DNA of 64,000 nt. Source: Rhodococcoides trifolii. GTDB lineage: Bacteria; Actinomycetota; Actinomycetes; Mycobacteriales; Mycobacteriaceae. The notes under the pieces are model-generated. The model did no database searches, was not told where the DNA came from, and saw only the letters and a list, made by a program, of their open reading frames with translations. Below are positions 43,177-50,801 of this stretch, in pieces; position 1 is the first letter of the stretch; each line of letters starts with the position of its first letter. The stretch is taken from positions 1,178,001 through 1,242,000 of the forward strand of contig NZ_BMCU01000002.1 in assembly GCF_014635345.1 (NCBI RefSeq). The letters run 5' to 3'. The position numbers and the translations under genes were made by a program.

Positions 43177-43224
43177 ACGAAACTGCTGTGGATCCGAACG
43201 AAACTGCTGTGGATCCGAACAATC
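43162..43224 (+). repeat. 21-bp tandem repeat, three copies, at a gene junction
   Basis: Three copies of a 21-bp unit beginning CTGCTGTGGAT at 43162, 43183 and 43204; copies 1 and 2 differ by one base and copy 3 diverges at its end. Each copy contains a GTG (43167, 43188, 43209) in frame with the dioxygenase, so every copy offers a start codon. Each unit adds seven codons (D-P-N-E-T-A-V). Confidence 0.85.
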
Positions 43225-44195
43225 CGACGACCAACGAACGGCTCCCCGAGCAGAACCGCGCCGGCGGTATCGACCAGGACTGGGCCGGCGACGATCAGGA
43301 CTGGTGGGACTGGTACGTCACGCTGGCCGCCAACGACACGGCGCCCGCCGAGCTGGTCGACGGACCGGGCCTGCCCGACATCGAGGCCGCTTCGGACGAG
43401 CAGGTCGAGCGTGAGCTTGCCGAACCGTACGACCTCGACCCGCCCTCCGTCGAAGCGTTCGCCCGCGAGGCCTTCGTGCGGCTACCGGCCGTCCTGTCGC
43501 CGGCTGTCGTCAGGCGGCTCGCCGAGCGACTCGACGAACTGCTGCGCGCCGAACACGGCGACGACGTGGCCGGCCGGTTCACCGCGTTGGAACAGATGTG
43601 GCTTCACGACGATCTGATGCGCGCCGTGGCTCTGTCGCCCCGGATCGGCGGCTTGGCTGCCTCCCTGCTCGCCGTGCCGGGCGTCCGGCTCTATCACGAC
43701 AACGCGCTGTCCAAGGAGCCCGGCTGCGGGCGCACGCCCTGGCACCACGACGCCGAGCACTTCCCGTTGCAGACCACCCAGGCGGTCACCGCGTGGATGC
43801 CGATGTCGGCCATCCCCGGACGGATGGGTCCGCTGTCGTTCGCCCGCGGCCGCGAGGTGCGGGGCGAGGTCGCCGACCTCGAGTTCGACAAGGTCGGCAC
43901 CTCCTACGACGAAGCCGTCGCCCAGCGTTTCGTCGAGCGCGACGTCGCGGTGGAGTCCGAGCCGTTCGCAGTGGGCGACGTGTCGTTCCATTCGGCGCTG
44001 TGCTTCCACACGGCAGGTCCCAACCGGACCAGGCAACCTCGGCGGGCGCTGGCCACCACCTACTTCGTCGACGGAGCACGGGTCGTCGACTCGCCGACGC
44101 TCATCAGTGGTACCTGGCGCGAATTCCTTCCGGGCGTCGAACCCGGTGGGCCGGCGATCTCCGAACTCAACCCCGTGGTCGGCCGTAGCGGCTGA
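43167..44195 (+). CDS. PhyH-type Fe(II)/2-oxoglutarate dioxygenase
   Basis: About 342 aa protein of the phytanoyl-CoA dioxygenase family, non-heme iron enzymes that hydroxylate or rearrange small molecules. The facial triad is recognisable: H193-x-D195 in TPWHHDAEHFPL and a distal His in ALCFHTAGPN, followed by the 2-oxoglutarate-binding Arg in RTRQPRRA. An unusual N-terminal 90 residues (acidic, with WDWYVTLAANDTAP) precede the catalytic domain. The start is ambiguous: three in-frame GTG codons sit in a 21-bp tandem repeat, the first overlapping the methyltransferase stop. With the two methyltransferases it may form an unassigned biosynthetic unit. Confidence 0.82.
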   Translation: MDLNETAVDPNETAVDPNNPTTNERLPEQNRAGGIDQDWAGDDQDWWDWYVTLAANDTAPAELVDGPGLPDIEAASDEQVERELAEPYDLDPPSVEAFAREAFVRLPAVLSPAVVRRLAERLDELLRAEHGDDVAGRFTALEQMWLHDDLMRAVALSPRIGGLAASLLAVPGVRLYHDNALSKEPGCGRTPWHHDAEHFPLQTTQAVTAWMPMSAIPGRMGPLSFARGREVRGEVADLEFDKVGTSYDEAVAQRFVERDVAVESEPFAVGDVSFHSALCFHTAGPNRTRQPRRALATTYFVDGARVVDSPTLISGTWREFLPGVEPGGPAISELNPVVGRSG

Positions 44196-44348
44196 GCCGA
44201 CTGCACTCTCCCGTCATCTGCGCGTTTCGTTTCGTACAACTGCTCGTTCCTTCTTGTACACAGTGGAGTGCGCTCTCCGTCGTCCGGCTGCAACAGACTT
44301 TCCCTACCGCACGGTGGCAGCCACCGTGCACGACACAGGGAGTCCACA

Positions 44349-45749
44349 GTGGCCGCGAACCCGCCCACGGAACTACAGCAGACGCTCAAGAAGCGTCACC
44401 TGTCGATGATCGCCATCGCAGGGGTGATCGGGGCTGGACTGTTCGTCGGATCCGGCGCCGCCATCAAGGAGACCGGGCCAGGCGTCCTCGTCTCGTACAC
44501 GCTCGCCGGCATCGTCGTCATCCTCGTCATGCGCATGCTGGGGGAGATGTCGACGGCCAACCCGGAGACCGGCTCCTTCTCCGCGTACGCCGACCGCGCG
44601 ATCGGACGGTGGGCCGGCTTCAGCATCGGGTGGCTCTACGCCTGGTTCTGGATCATCGTGCTCGGAATCGAGGCCACCGCCGGTGCCGTCATCATGAACC
44701 GGTGGGTACCGGGTGTGCCTCAGTGGACCTGGGCGCTGGTGCTGATGATCGTGCTGACGTTGACGAACATCGCGTCGGTCAAGTCGTTCGGCGAATTCGA
44801 ATTCTGGTTCGCCTCCATCAAGGTCGCCGCCATCGTCGCCTTCCTCGGACTCGGCATACTCGCCATACTCGGGCTGCTGCCCGGAGTGGAAGCACCGGGG
44901 ATGTCCAACCTCACCGGCAACGGCGGTTTCTTCCCCAACGGATACGGCGCGGTGTTCGCCGGCATCCTCGTGGTGGTCTTCTCGTTCTTCGGCGCCGAGA
45001 TCGCCACCATCGCCGCCGGCGAGTCGGAGAACCCGGCTGCGGCTGTGCGCACGGCCGTGAAGTCGGTCGTCTGGCGAATTCTGGTGTTCTACATCGGGTC
45101 CATCGCCATCGTCGTCACACTCCTCCCGTGGGACAGTGCGTCCGTGGCACTGAGTCCGTATGTCGCCGTGATGGATTCGTACGGCATCCCCGCCGCCGGA
45201 ACGATCATGGACGTCGTCGTACTCACGTCGGTCCTGTCGTGCCTGAATTCCGGCCTGTACACCGCGAGCCGCATGATCTTCTCGCTGTCCCGACGCGGAG
45301 ACGCGCCGAAGAGCTTCGCGACCATCAGCGGCTCGGGCGTTCCCCGTCAAGCTGTTCTGGTGTCGACCGTCGTCGGGTTCATCACCGTCGGCTTGAACTA
45401 CATCTCGCCCGACCGGGTGTTCCTGTTCCTGGTCAACTCGTCCGGTGCGATCGCGCTGTTCGTATGGCTCGTGATCTCGGTGTCGCAGTTGCGGATGCGC
45501 CGTCAGCTCGAACGCGAGGGACGCGAACTCGACCTGAAGATGTGGCTCTTCCCGTACCTCACATGGTTGACCATCATCTCGATCGTCGCCCTCTGCATCG
45601 GCATGGTGATCATTCCGGAGACGCGCAGCCAGATGTACGTCTCGCTCGCACTCGCCGCCATCGTGATCGGCATCGGTCTCTACCGCTACCGCGCCGCATC
45701 GTCGGACCGGACGATCGAGACCACCGCCGCTGAGCGCATCGAGACCTAG
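44349..45749 (+). CDS. APC-family amino acid permease (GABA-permease-like)
   Basis: 466 aa transporter with twelve predicted membrane segments. The AAT-family opening LKKRHLSMIAIAGVIGAGLFVGSG and the helix-1 substrate motif are present, followed by PGVLVSYTLAGIVVILVMRMLGEM and GFSIGWLYAWFWIIVLGIEA. It probably imports an amino acid or GABA by proton symport. The GTG at 44349 places the cytosolic leader immediately before helix 1. Its stop directly abuts the stop of the convergent GGDEF gene. An inverted repeat GTACAA/TTGTAC (44234-44239, 44254-44259) about 95 bp upstream may be a regulator site. Confidence 0.9.
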   Translation: MAANPPTELQQTLKKRHLSMIAIAGVIGAGLFVGSGAAIKETGPGVLVSYTLAGIVVILVMRMLGEMSTANPETGSFSAYADRAIGRWAGFSIGWLYAWFWIIVLGIEATAGAVIMNRWVPGVPQWTWALVLMIVLTLTNIASVKSFGEFEFWFASIKVAAIVAFLGLGILAILGLLPGVEAPGMSNLTGNGGFFPNGYGAVFAGILVVVFSFFGAEIATIAAGESENPAAAVRTAVKSVVWRILVFYIGSIAIVVTLLPWDSASVALSPYVAVMDSYGIPAAGTIMDVVVLTSVLSCLNSGLYTASRMIFSLSRRGDAPKSFATISGSGVPRQAVLVSTVVGFITVGLNYISPDRVFLFLVNSSGAIALFVWLVISVSQLRMRRQLEREGRELDLKMWLFPYLTWLTIISIVALCIGMVIIPETRSQMYVSLALAAIVIGIGLYRYRAASSDRTIETTAAERIET

Positions 45750-46856
45750 TCAGCCGCGCGCCGAATCACGGTGGTCGCCACCCTGCCTACGGGCACTCTT
45801 GGCGCGGTACATCTCGGCGTCGGCGGTTCTGAGCAGGTGTAGTACGGCCTGTTCGGAACCGCCGGCGTGCACCTCGGTGGTGGCAGAACCGACGCTCACC
45901 GACAACCCCGAGATCATCCGGGCACCGGAGAGCGCAGCCACCAACTCCTCGCCGCGAACCTGAGTGGCCGACTCCGCACCGACCGTGACGCAGGTGAATT
46001 CGTCGCCTCCGAGGCGCGCTACCACCCAATCGTTCGCGGTCAAGGCCCGCAGATGTTGCGTCAGGTCGAGCAGCACGGCGTCACCGGTGTGGTGACCGAA
46101 GGTGTCGTTGACCTTCTTCATACCGTCCACGTCGAGTACGACAACGCACATCACGTTCGGACGGTTCTTCGGCGCGGTCAGCACGATCGCGTCCACCGCA
46201 GCCAGCAACCCCCGCCGATTGCGGAGTCCGGTCAACGGGTCGACCAATGACTCGCGTGCACGAGAGCGGAGTTCGCTGACGTAGATGATCAAGATCAGCG
46301 GCGCCGAGAACATCAGCAGCATGGTCAGGGTATGTGCCGCCACCACCCAGTTACTGGCTGCATCGTTCAGCACGGCGCGAACAGCGACGATCCCCAGAAC
46401 GAGGACCGCCGCCATCATGTGGAGGGAACTCACGAGCGGCGGAACGGTGATGACGGCGAAGGTGGTGACGACCGCGAAGAGCACGGTCCCGCCGATCGCG
46501 GTCAGCAGGTCCTGTTTCAACAGCAGGCAGATCGTGATTGCCACATCGGCGTACACCACGTACGCAACCAATGCGTGCGGCGCCGGCCACCCTCCGAGGA
46601 ACCACCGCAGGGCCACCGGCACCGTCGTGAGACTGACGGCAACCACGATGACGACACCGATTCCGTCGTACTCCTCCGAGGGGGCGCTGACGATTCCGAT
46701 GAGCCCGATGGTGAGAGTGGCCAGACCGACCAGGTACTGCGTGAGTGTGGCCCGTTGACGCTCGAGGTCGAGTAGACCCGCTCGGCCAGTCGTCGGATCT
46801 CGACGAGGCTCCGACGGACGGATCGATGCAGCAAGAAGCGCGCGTACAGCGATCAT
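45750..46856 (-). CDS. Membrane-anchored GGDEF diguanylate cyclase
   Basis: 368 aa protein. Residues 30-190 hold about six hydrophobic segments forming a membrane sensor of unknown ligand; residues 205-355 are a GGDEF domain with DPLTGLRNRRGLLAAVD, VVVLDVDGMKKVNDTFGHHTGD and the catalytic RLGGDEF. The motif is intact, so c-di-GMP synthesis is expected. The inhibitory RxxD site five residues before GGDEF is absent (ANDW), so product inhibition through that site is unlikely. Convergent with the permease, with no bases between the two stop codons. Confidence 0.9.
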   Translation of the reverse strand: MIAVRALLAASIRPSEPRRDPTTGRAGLLDLERQRATLTQYLVGLATLTIGLIGIVSAPSEEYDGIGVVIVVAVSLTTVPVALRWFLGGWPAPHALVAYVVYADVAITICLLLKQDLLTAIGGTVLFAVVTTFAVITVPPLVSSLHMMAAVLVLGIVAVRAVLNDAASNWVVAAHTLTMLLMFSAPLILIIYVSELRSRARESLVDPLTGLRNRRGLLAAVDAIVLTAPKNRPNVMCVVVLDVDGMKKVNDTFGHHTGDAVLLDLTQHLRALTANDWVVARLGGDEFTCVTVGAESATQVRGEELVAALSGARMISGLSVSVGSATTEVHAGGSEQAVLHLLRTADAEMYRAKSARRQGGDHRDSARG

Positions 46857-46972
46857 GAGAACCCCTGGTAGAGACGGTGCGCCCCCGAGCACGATATCGA
46901 GGCCGATCGTAACAGGATCGGGCCTTTCGAACGTTTCGCTGCTGCTTGCGGGAGTCAGGTCTTTTCGGCGGT

Positions 46973-47596
46973 TTACCGAGTGACGTCGCCCATGTCTCCC
47001 GTGGTCGGCCTTTCCTCGCCCCGCGCGTATCGCATCTGGACGACGCCGCTCGAACTCGCCACCGGCGGTTCGAGCAATGTGAGAGTCGACGGCACGGCGC
47101 CTCCGTCGAACAGTCTCTTGCCCGTACCCAGCACGATCGGGTGAATCCACAGATCCAGGCGATCGAACAGCTGCTCCCGCAGCAGCGTCTGCACCAGGTC
47201 CAAACTGCCGACCACCTTGATGTTCTCGTGTCGGTCGCGTATCTCGCGAATCGCGTCGGGCAGGTTGGACCCGAGGTGCGACGATCCGGACCACGAGAGG
47301 TCGGGCGTACCGCGGGACGCCACGTACTTCGGGATGCGGTTGAACAGGCCGACGAAATCGGCCTCGGGGTCCTGATTCGGCCAGTACGCGGCAAAGATGT
47401 CGTAGGTTCGTCTGCCCAGCAGCAGCGCATCCGTCCCCTCGTAGGCAACGTCGACCTGCGCACCCGACACCTCGTCCATCAGCGGTACCTGCCAGCCGCC
47501 GAACGGGAAACTGTCCGACGGATCCTCCTCGGGTCCTCCCGGCGCCTGACCGACGAGGTCCAGAGTCGCAAATGTTTCGATCGTGATGAGTCCCAT
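46973..47596 (-). CDS. RibD C-terminal / dihydrofolate-reductase-like protein
   Basis: 207 aa protein of the RibD-C superfamily (NADPH reductases resembling dihydrofolate reductase). Typical blocks are GLITIETFATLDLVGQAPGG, ALLLGRRTYDIFAAYWP, NIKVVGSLDLVQTLL and DLWIHPIVLGTGKRLFD. The ATG at 47596 is chosen at the usual family start. True riboflavin function is unlikely since no deaminase domain or rib gene is present; many such paralogs are of unknown function. A second paralog lies at 57047. Confidence 0.88.
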   Translation of the reverse strand: MGLITIETFATLDLVGQAPGGPEEDPSDSFPFGGWQVPLMDEVSGAQVDVAYEGTDALLLGRRTYDIFAAYWPNQDPEADFVGLFNRIPKYVASRGTPDLSWSGSSHLGSNLPDAIREIRDRHENIKVVGSLDLVQTLLREQLFDRLDLWIHPIVLGTGKRLFDGGAVPSTLTLLEPPVASSSGVVQMRYARGEERPTTGDMGDVTR

Positions 47597-47657
47597 GGCT
47601 TTTCTCCTGTCGTGGTCTACATGGAGGCAGACCATCGCCAGTGCCCGAACTCATCGG

Positions 47658-49253
47658 TCAGGTGCTTCCGGCAGCACCTCCGCCGCCGCCGGCGCCCGCA
47701 CCGGACACGGTCGATCCTGCGCCACCGCTCGAGACGAAGACGCCGGAGAACGCGGCCCAGGGGAGTACCACTGGTCCACCGGATGCGAATCCCGCGCTCG
47801 CGGGCGACGAGAAGGCTTGCAGCGGCGTGTCGTTCGAGGGATCGGTCGCGGCGTCCAACTGTTTCTGGAACGCCGGTGCGAGACCGAGCGCGACGATGTC
47901 GGGCAGCGCCGAGTTCAGGTCGACCGCTTCGTCGTGGTCTTTCGCTGCATTCTTCAACCCGTCTCGGTATGCCTCCCAGGGCCGAGCTGCGTCCCGCCCG
48001 GCGACCGAGAATCGCGAGTACGCAATGGCGGTGACAATTCCTGCGATGAATAGCATTGCCGCAGGACCTGCTGCCAGCCACATCAGCGGTGCGCCCGACG
48101 TGGCGACGGCAATACCGCCGACAGCCAGCGCACCGCCGAGTACAGCGAGAGCGGTCAGCGCCGCGCGTCGGCGCCCGGTCCCGTCGGCCACGAGCCCGCT
48201 GGACCGAAGCCGTTCCTCGACAAGAGTTTTCGTCGAACCGGGGCTTCCGGCGATCTTCTTCAATGCGGCACTGTCCACCACGGCGCCGTCGGCGCGTTCG
48301 GCGAGCATCGCCCACACCGCCTGCTGCATTTCTCCGCGCACCCGCGATTCGTCGAGCAGTCTGATGCGGACTGTTCCCTTGTCGAATTTTCCGGGCTTCT
48401 TGTCTTGCTCGATCATCAGCGCGTCTTGGGCTGCGAGCGCCAGAACGGTGGCCGGCACCCCACTCGCCTGCGCGCTTCGATGGACGAGGGCGGTCACGAA
48501 CGCGGGTTCGGTGTTGTGATCGGGCCGAAGAGTGCTCGGAGGTTGTTCGGACACAGTGGGTTTGGCTCGGCCGCGGAAGAGAACAGCCACTCCAAGCAGA
48601 CCGAGTAGCGCGACGACCAACCCGGCCCAGGGGAGCCAGGTCGAGCCCGGGCCCGCGGCGAACCGGTCGAGTGCGGTCACGGGGGGACCGTTGCGAATGT
48701 CCGATTGCAGACGGTCGATTCCCGCGGTGAGACTGCCCGCGACGTTTCCGTCACGCAGCGGCGGGATCAATGCGTCTTCGACGATGGCCTCTTGCTCGTC
48801 TCGCGGGACGTTGCCGTCGTCGAACGTGCTGCCGAGAAAAATGCCGGCTCGAGCTTCGTCGCCCTTTCCCGGTTCCCGGTTGATCAGAATGGCGCCCGCG
48901 ATGTTCTGGTCGATTCCGGCCGCGGCGACCCATTGCTGCTGGAGTTCCTCGACCAGGTCGAGCGTGTCGTCGGAGTCTGCGTCGAGTTCTCGCACGTACA
49001 CGATGACGTCGGCGCCGGTTCCGGTCTTCAGGCTTTCCAACCGGCCGGCAATGTCGGCGGACTGGGCCGAATCCAGCGATTCGCCGGTGTCGTCGTACAC
49101 CCGCTGATCGGATGTCAGTCCCTGGAAGGCGGTATTGCCGCCGGAGTCGTCCGAGCATCCGACCAGGACGACGGTTGCGACGAGCGCTACTGCAACGGTG
49201 GCGAGTCGATGCACAGCGATCCGACGATGACGTGTGTTCGGCAGCGCGTCCAT
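47658..49253 (-). CDS. TPM-domain lipoprotein with cytosolic Gly-rich tail
   Basis: 531 aa membrane-associated protein. The lipobox-type signal peptide ends ATVVLVGCSDD (Cys at about 33), so the protein is probably lipidated by Lgt/Lnt. A TPM domain (about 50-190: RVYDDTGESLDSAQSADIAGRLES, then the DVIVYVREL strand) faces outside. A membrane helix at about 210-230, a central soluble region (about 250-360) and two more helices follow. The C-terminus ends in a glycine-rich GAGAGGGGGAAGS tail like that of DUF2207/TPM proteins. TPM domains have been tied to phosphatase or assembly roles; the function here is not known. Confidence 0.8.
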   Translation of the reverse strand: MDALPNTRHRRIAVHRLATVAVALVATVVLVGCSDDSGGNTAFQGLTSDQRVYDDTGESLDSAQSADIAGRLESLKTGTGADVIVYVRELDADSDDTLDLVEELQQQWVAAAGIDQNIAGAILINREPGKGDEARAGIFLGSTFDDGNVPRDEQEAIVEDALIPPLRDGNVAGSLTAGIDRLQSDIRNGPPVTALDRFAAGPGSTWLPWAGLVVALLGLLGVAVLFRGRAKPTVSEQPPSTLRPDHNTEPAFVTALVHRSAQASGVPATVLALAAQDALMIEQDKKPGKFDKGTVRIRLLDESRVRGEMQQAVWAMLAERADGAVVDSAALKKIAGSPGSTKTLVEERLRSSGLVADGTGRRRAALTALAVLGGALAVGGIAVATSGAPLMWLAAGPAAMLFIAGIVTAIAYSRFSVAGRDAARPWEAYRDGLKNAAKDHDEAVDLNSALPDIVALGLAPAFQKQLDAATDPSNDTPLQAFSSPASAGFASGGPVVLPWAAFSGVFVSSGGAGSTVSGAGAGGGGGAAGST

Positions 49254-49390
49254 TTAGGCATGCTAATCAGAGGTGGTCTGTCGTTTCCAGCGCATTCGTC
49301 GGAAACGATGGTGAACATACGGTCTCGATTGCGATCAATTCGTCACAGTGACGAATTGCTGGCAGAAGACCGGGCCCGCCAGCCCGGATC

Positions 49391-49443
49391 GTTTGTGAAG
49401 CAAAGTCCGCGGAGGCCGCGGATTATCCTGCACAAGCGACGAC
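49391..49443 (+). repeat. 53-bp palindromic repeat, copy 1
   Basis: Copy 1 of a 53-bp element. Its outer parts read TTTGTGAAG and CTGCACAAGC, and its centre is a perfect hairpin TCCGCGG-AGG-CCGCGGA. Copy 2 lies 50 bp further on. It resembles REP-type elements: short, palindromic and intergenic. Confidence 0.75.
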
Positions 49444-49493
49444 CAGGGCCGAAGCTGGAGCCACCGAGTACGACGTGCCGGATCGGACTCACC

Positions 49494-49546
49494 GCTTGTG
49501 AAGAAGAGTCCGCGCAGGCCACGGATCATCCTTCACAAGCGACGAC
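49494..49546 (+). repeat. 53-bp palindromic repeat, copy 2
   Basis: Copy 2 of the element. The ends form an exact 10-bp inverted repeat GCTTGTGAAG / CTTCACAAGC; the central palindrome is degraded by a few base changes relative to copy 1. The two copies share about 45 of 53 positions by eye. Confidence 0.75.
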
Positions 49547-49625
49547 GAACCCGAACCCGATTCGATCGAGTGCTGTTCGACGACAACGACATCGGACGCA
49601 TCCCCGACAACCCGCAGGTCGAAAC

Positions 49626-49653
49626 TTTGCCGATAATCGACATTATGTCAACT
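49626..49653 (+). other. Putative chromosomal dif site (XerC/XerD recombination site)
   Basis: A 28-bp site with the left arm CCGATAAT and the right arm ACATTATGTCAA separated by two bases. It fits the actinobacterial dif consensus as I remember it (TTSRCCGATAATVN then ACATTATGTCAAST) with one mismatch at position 3. XerC and XerD recombine dif copies to resolve chromosome dimers at cell division. It lies in a gene-free gap, 10 bp from the end of the SRPBCC gene, in a region syntenic with the half-way point of the M. tuberculosis chromosome. Confidence 0.85.
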
Positions 49654-49662
49654 AGGTTCGGC

Positions 49663-50319
49663 CTACTTGTCACGCGCGTCCCCGGTGTGCAAGTAGAACG
49701 CGGTGGTGGCCTCGACCGCGGCCGCGACGTGACCCGGTTCGCCGCCGCCGGCCAGGTGTGCCTCACCCCAAACAGCGGCGCTACGCCGGCTGAACTCGCG
49801 TCCGGCGGGCGATTGGCTGAACTCCTCGTGCTCGAGTACCTCGCCGCTCGAAAGGAAGCAGGCGAGCGCGAGCAAGTGAAGGTCCCAGCCGACACCACCT
49901 GCGCCAGGACCGTAGGTCGGGAACATGGGCTCTCCGACGGCGGCCGCGTGGACCAGCTCGAATTCGGTGCCTCCGGTCGATCCAGGAGACAGGCGCACCT
50001 CGACCTCGCTCGTGCCCGGCCATTCATCTGCGCCGGGCCCGAACATCCAGGACACCCTCAGCAAGCGCGGCGGCTCGCATCGGAGGATCTCGCCATGCTC
50101 GCCGCCGTCGAGCGCGAATGCCCCGCCGAGGCGAAATTCGCCGGTGACCGGCTTCATCCAGCGACCTAGCCGCTCGGGGTTGGTGATCGCGTCCCATACG
50201 TCATCGAGGGGCGCGTCGTAGCGACGGCTCAGCTCGATCGTGTAGGCCTCCCCTGCGGGAAGGGTCGACGTGCCCATCTTCCGGCGGGCCTCGGACAGTT
50301 CGTCGAGTACATCCTTCAT
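49663..50319 (-). CDS. SRPBCC (AHSA1-like) domain protein
   Basis: 218 aa START-like/SRPBCC protein. The AHSA1 pattern is clear: LSRRYDAPLDDVWDAITNPERLGRWMKPVTGEFRLGGAF, GEILRCEPPRLLRVSWMF and FELVHAAAVGE, forming a hydrophobic ligand-binding cup. Ligand unknown. It follows an ArsR gene by 35 bp, an arrangement in which ArsR represses its own transcript and that of the SRPBCC partner. The start at 50319 is set by the operon spacing. Confidence 0.87.
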   Translation of the reverse strand: MKDVLDELSEARRKMGTSTLPAGEAYTIELSRRYDAPLDDVWDAITNPERLGRWMKPVTGEFRLGGAFALDGGEHGEILRCEPPRLLRVSWMFGPGADEWPGTSEVEVRLSPGSTGGTEFELVHAAAVGEPMFPTYGPGAGGVGWDLHLLALACFLSSGEVLEHEEFSQSPAGREFSRRSAAVWGEAHLAGGGEPGHVAAAVEATTAFYLHTGDARDK

Positions 50320-50354
50320 CGTCGTGCTCCGTTCGGTCGAGAACGTTTGTGTGC

Positions 50355-50729
50355 CTACGCTTCTTTGGCTCCGCCGAGCTTGTCGCCGGCAGATTTCCGG
50401 TGAGTGCGCCTCCCGCGGGCGAGCTCGGTCTCCAGCGCATCGAGTCTCTGGTTCCAGAAGCTGCGGAACCGGTCCAGCCACGCATCGACTTCACTCAGCG
50501 GACCGGCCTCCACGGTGTAGAACCGGCGAGCTCCCTCGGCTCGGACCGAAACGAATCCGTGCTCACGCAAAATACGCAGATGCTGCGACACAGCAGGCTG
50601 CGACAACGCGAACTCGGCCCGAATCACGTCCGTGATCGCACCGGAGGTTTGCTCACCGTCGGCGAGCACCTCCAGAATGCGCCGACGCACCGGGTCGCCG
50701 AGTACATCGAACGCGTTCACGACCGCCAT
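50355..50729 (-). CDS. ArsR-family transcriptional regulator
   Basis: 124 aa winged-helix repressor. The HTH core is FDVLGDPVRRRILEVLADGEQ, then FALSQPAVSQHLRILREHGFVSVRAEGARRFY, with the recognition helix at about 45-60. No CxC metal site is present, so it is not a classical arsenic or metal sensor; members paired with AHSA1 proteins respond to unknown small molecules. A perfect palindrome lies 13 bp upstream of its ATG and overlaps the likely -10 element. Confidence 0.92.
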   Translation of the reverse strand: MAVVNAFDVLGDPVRRRILEVLADGEQTSGAITDVIRAEFALSQPAVSQHLRILREHGFVSVRAEGARRFYTVEAGPLSEVDAWLDRFRSFWNQRLDALETELARGRRTHRKSAGDKLGGAKEA

Positions 50730-50741
50730 GATATCAGATAC

Positions 50742-50755
50742 TGCTTATATAAGCA
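50742..50755. promoter_or_regulatory. Palindromic operator at the arsR promoter
   Basis: Perfect 14-bp palindrome TGCTTATATAAGCA, AT-rich in a GC-rich genome. On the minus strand its TATATAA could be the -10 element, which puts the transcript start a few bases before the ATG at 50729. Binding of the ArsR product would block the promoter. Confidence 0.65.
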
Positions 50756-50801
50756 TAGAGCGGTGTATCAGGACGGTGTCGTGATGGTTTCGAACGACAG
50801 A

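Larger units (their letters stand above)
49254..49662. other. Gene-free gap at the putative replication terminus
   Basis: 409 bp without a convincing gene. It holds two copies of a palindromic repeat (49391-49443 and 49494-49546) and a dif-like site (49626-49653). Open frames here simply translate the repeats. The first 130 bp would carry the promoter of the TPM gene (minus strand). Confidence 0.7.

Noticed and set aside
49391..49546. CRISPR array or transposon ends
   Set aside because: Only two palindromic copies with unequal surroundings, no spacer series, no cas or transposase gene and no target-site duplication seen.
48532..49655. Forward open frames antisense to the TPM lipoprotein
   Set aside because: No signal or domain; the reverse frame has a lipobox and TPM pattern.
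49498..50169. 223-codon forward open frame starting in the repeat region
   Set aside because: It runs antisense through the SRPBCC gene, and its first residues are a translation of the palindromic repeat and dif.
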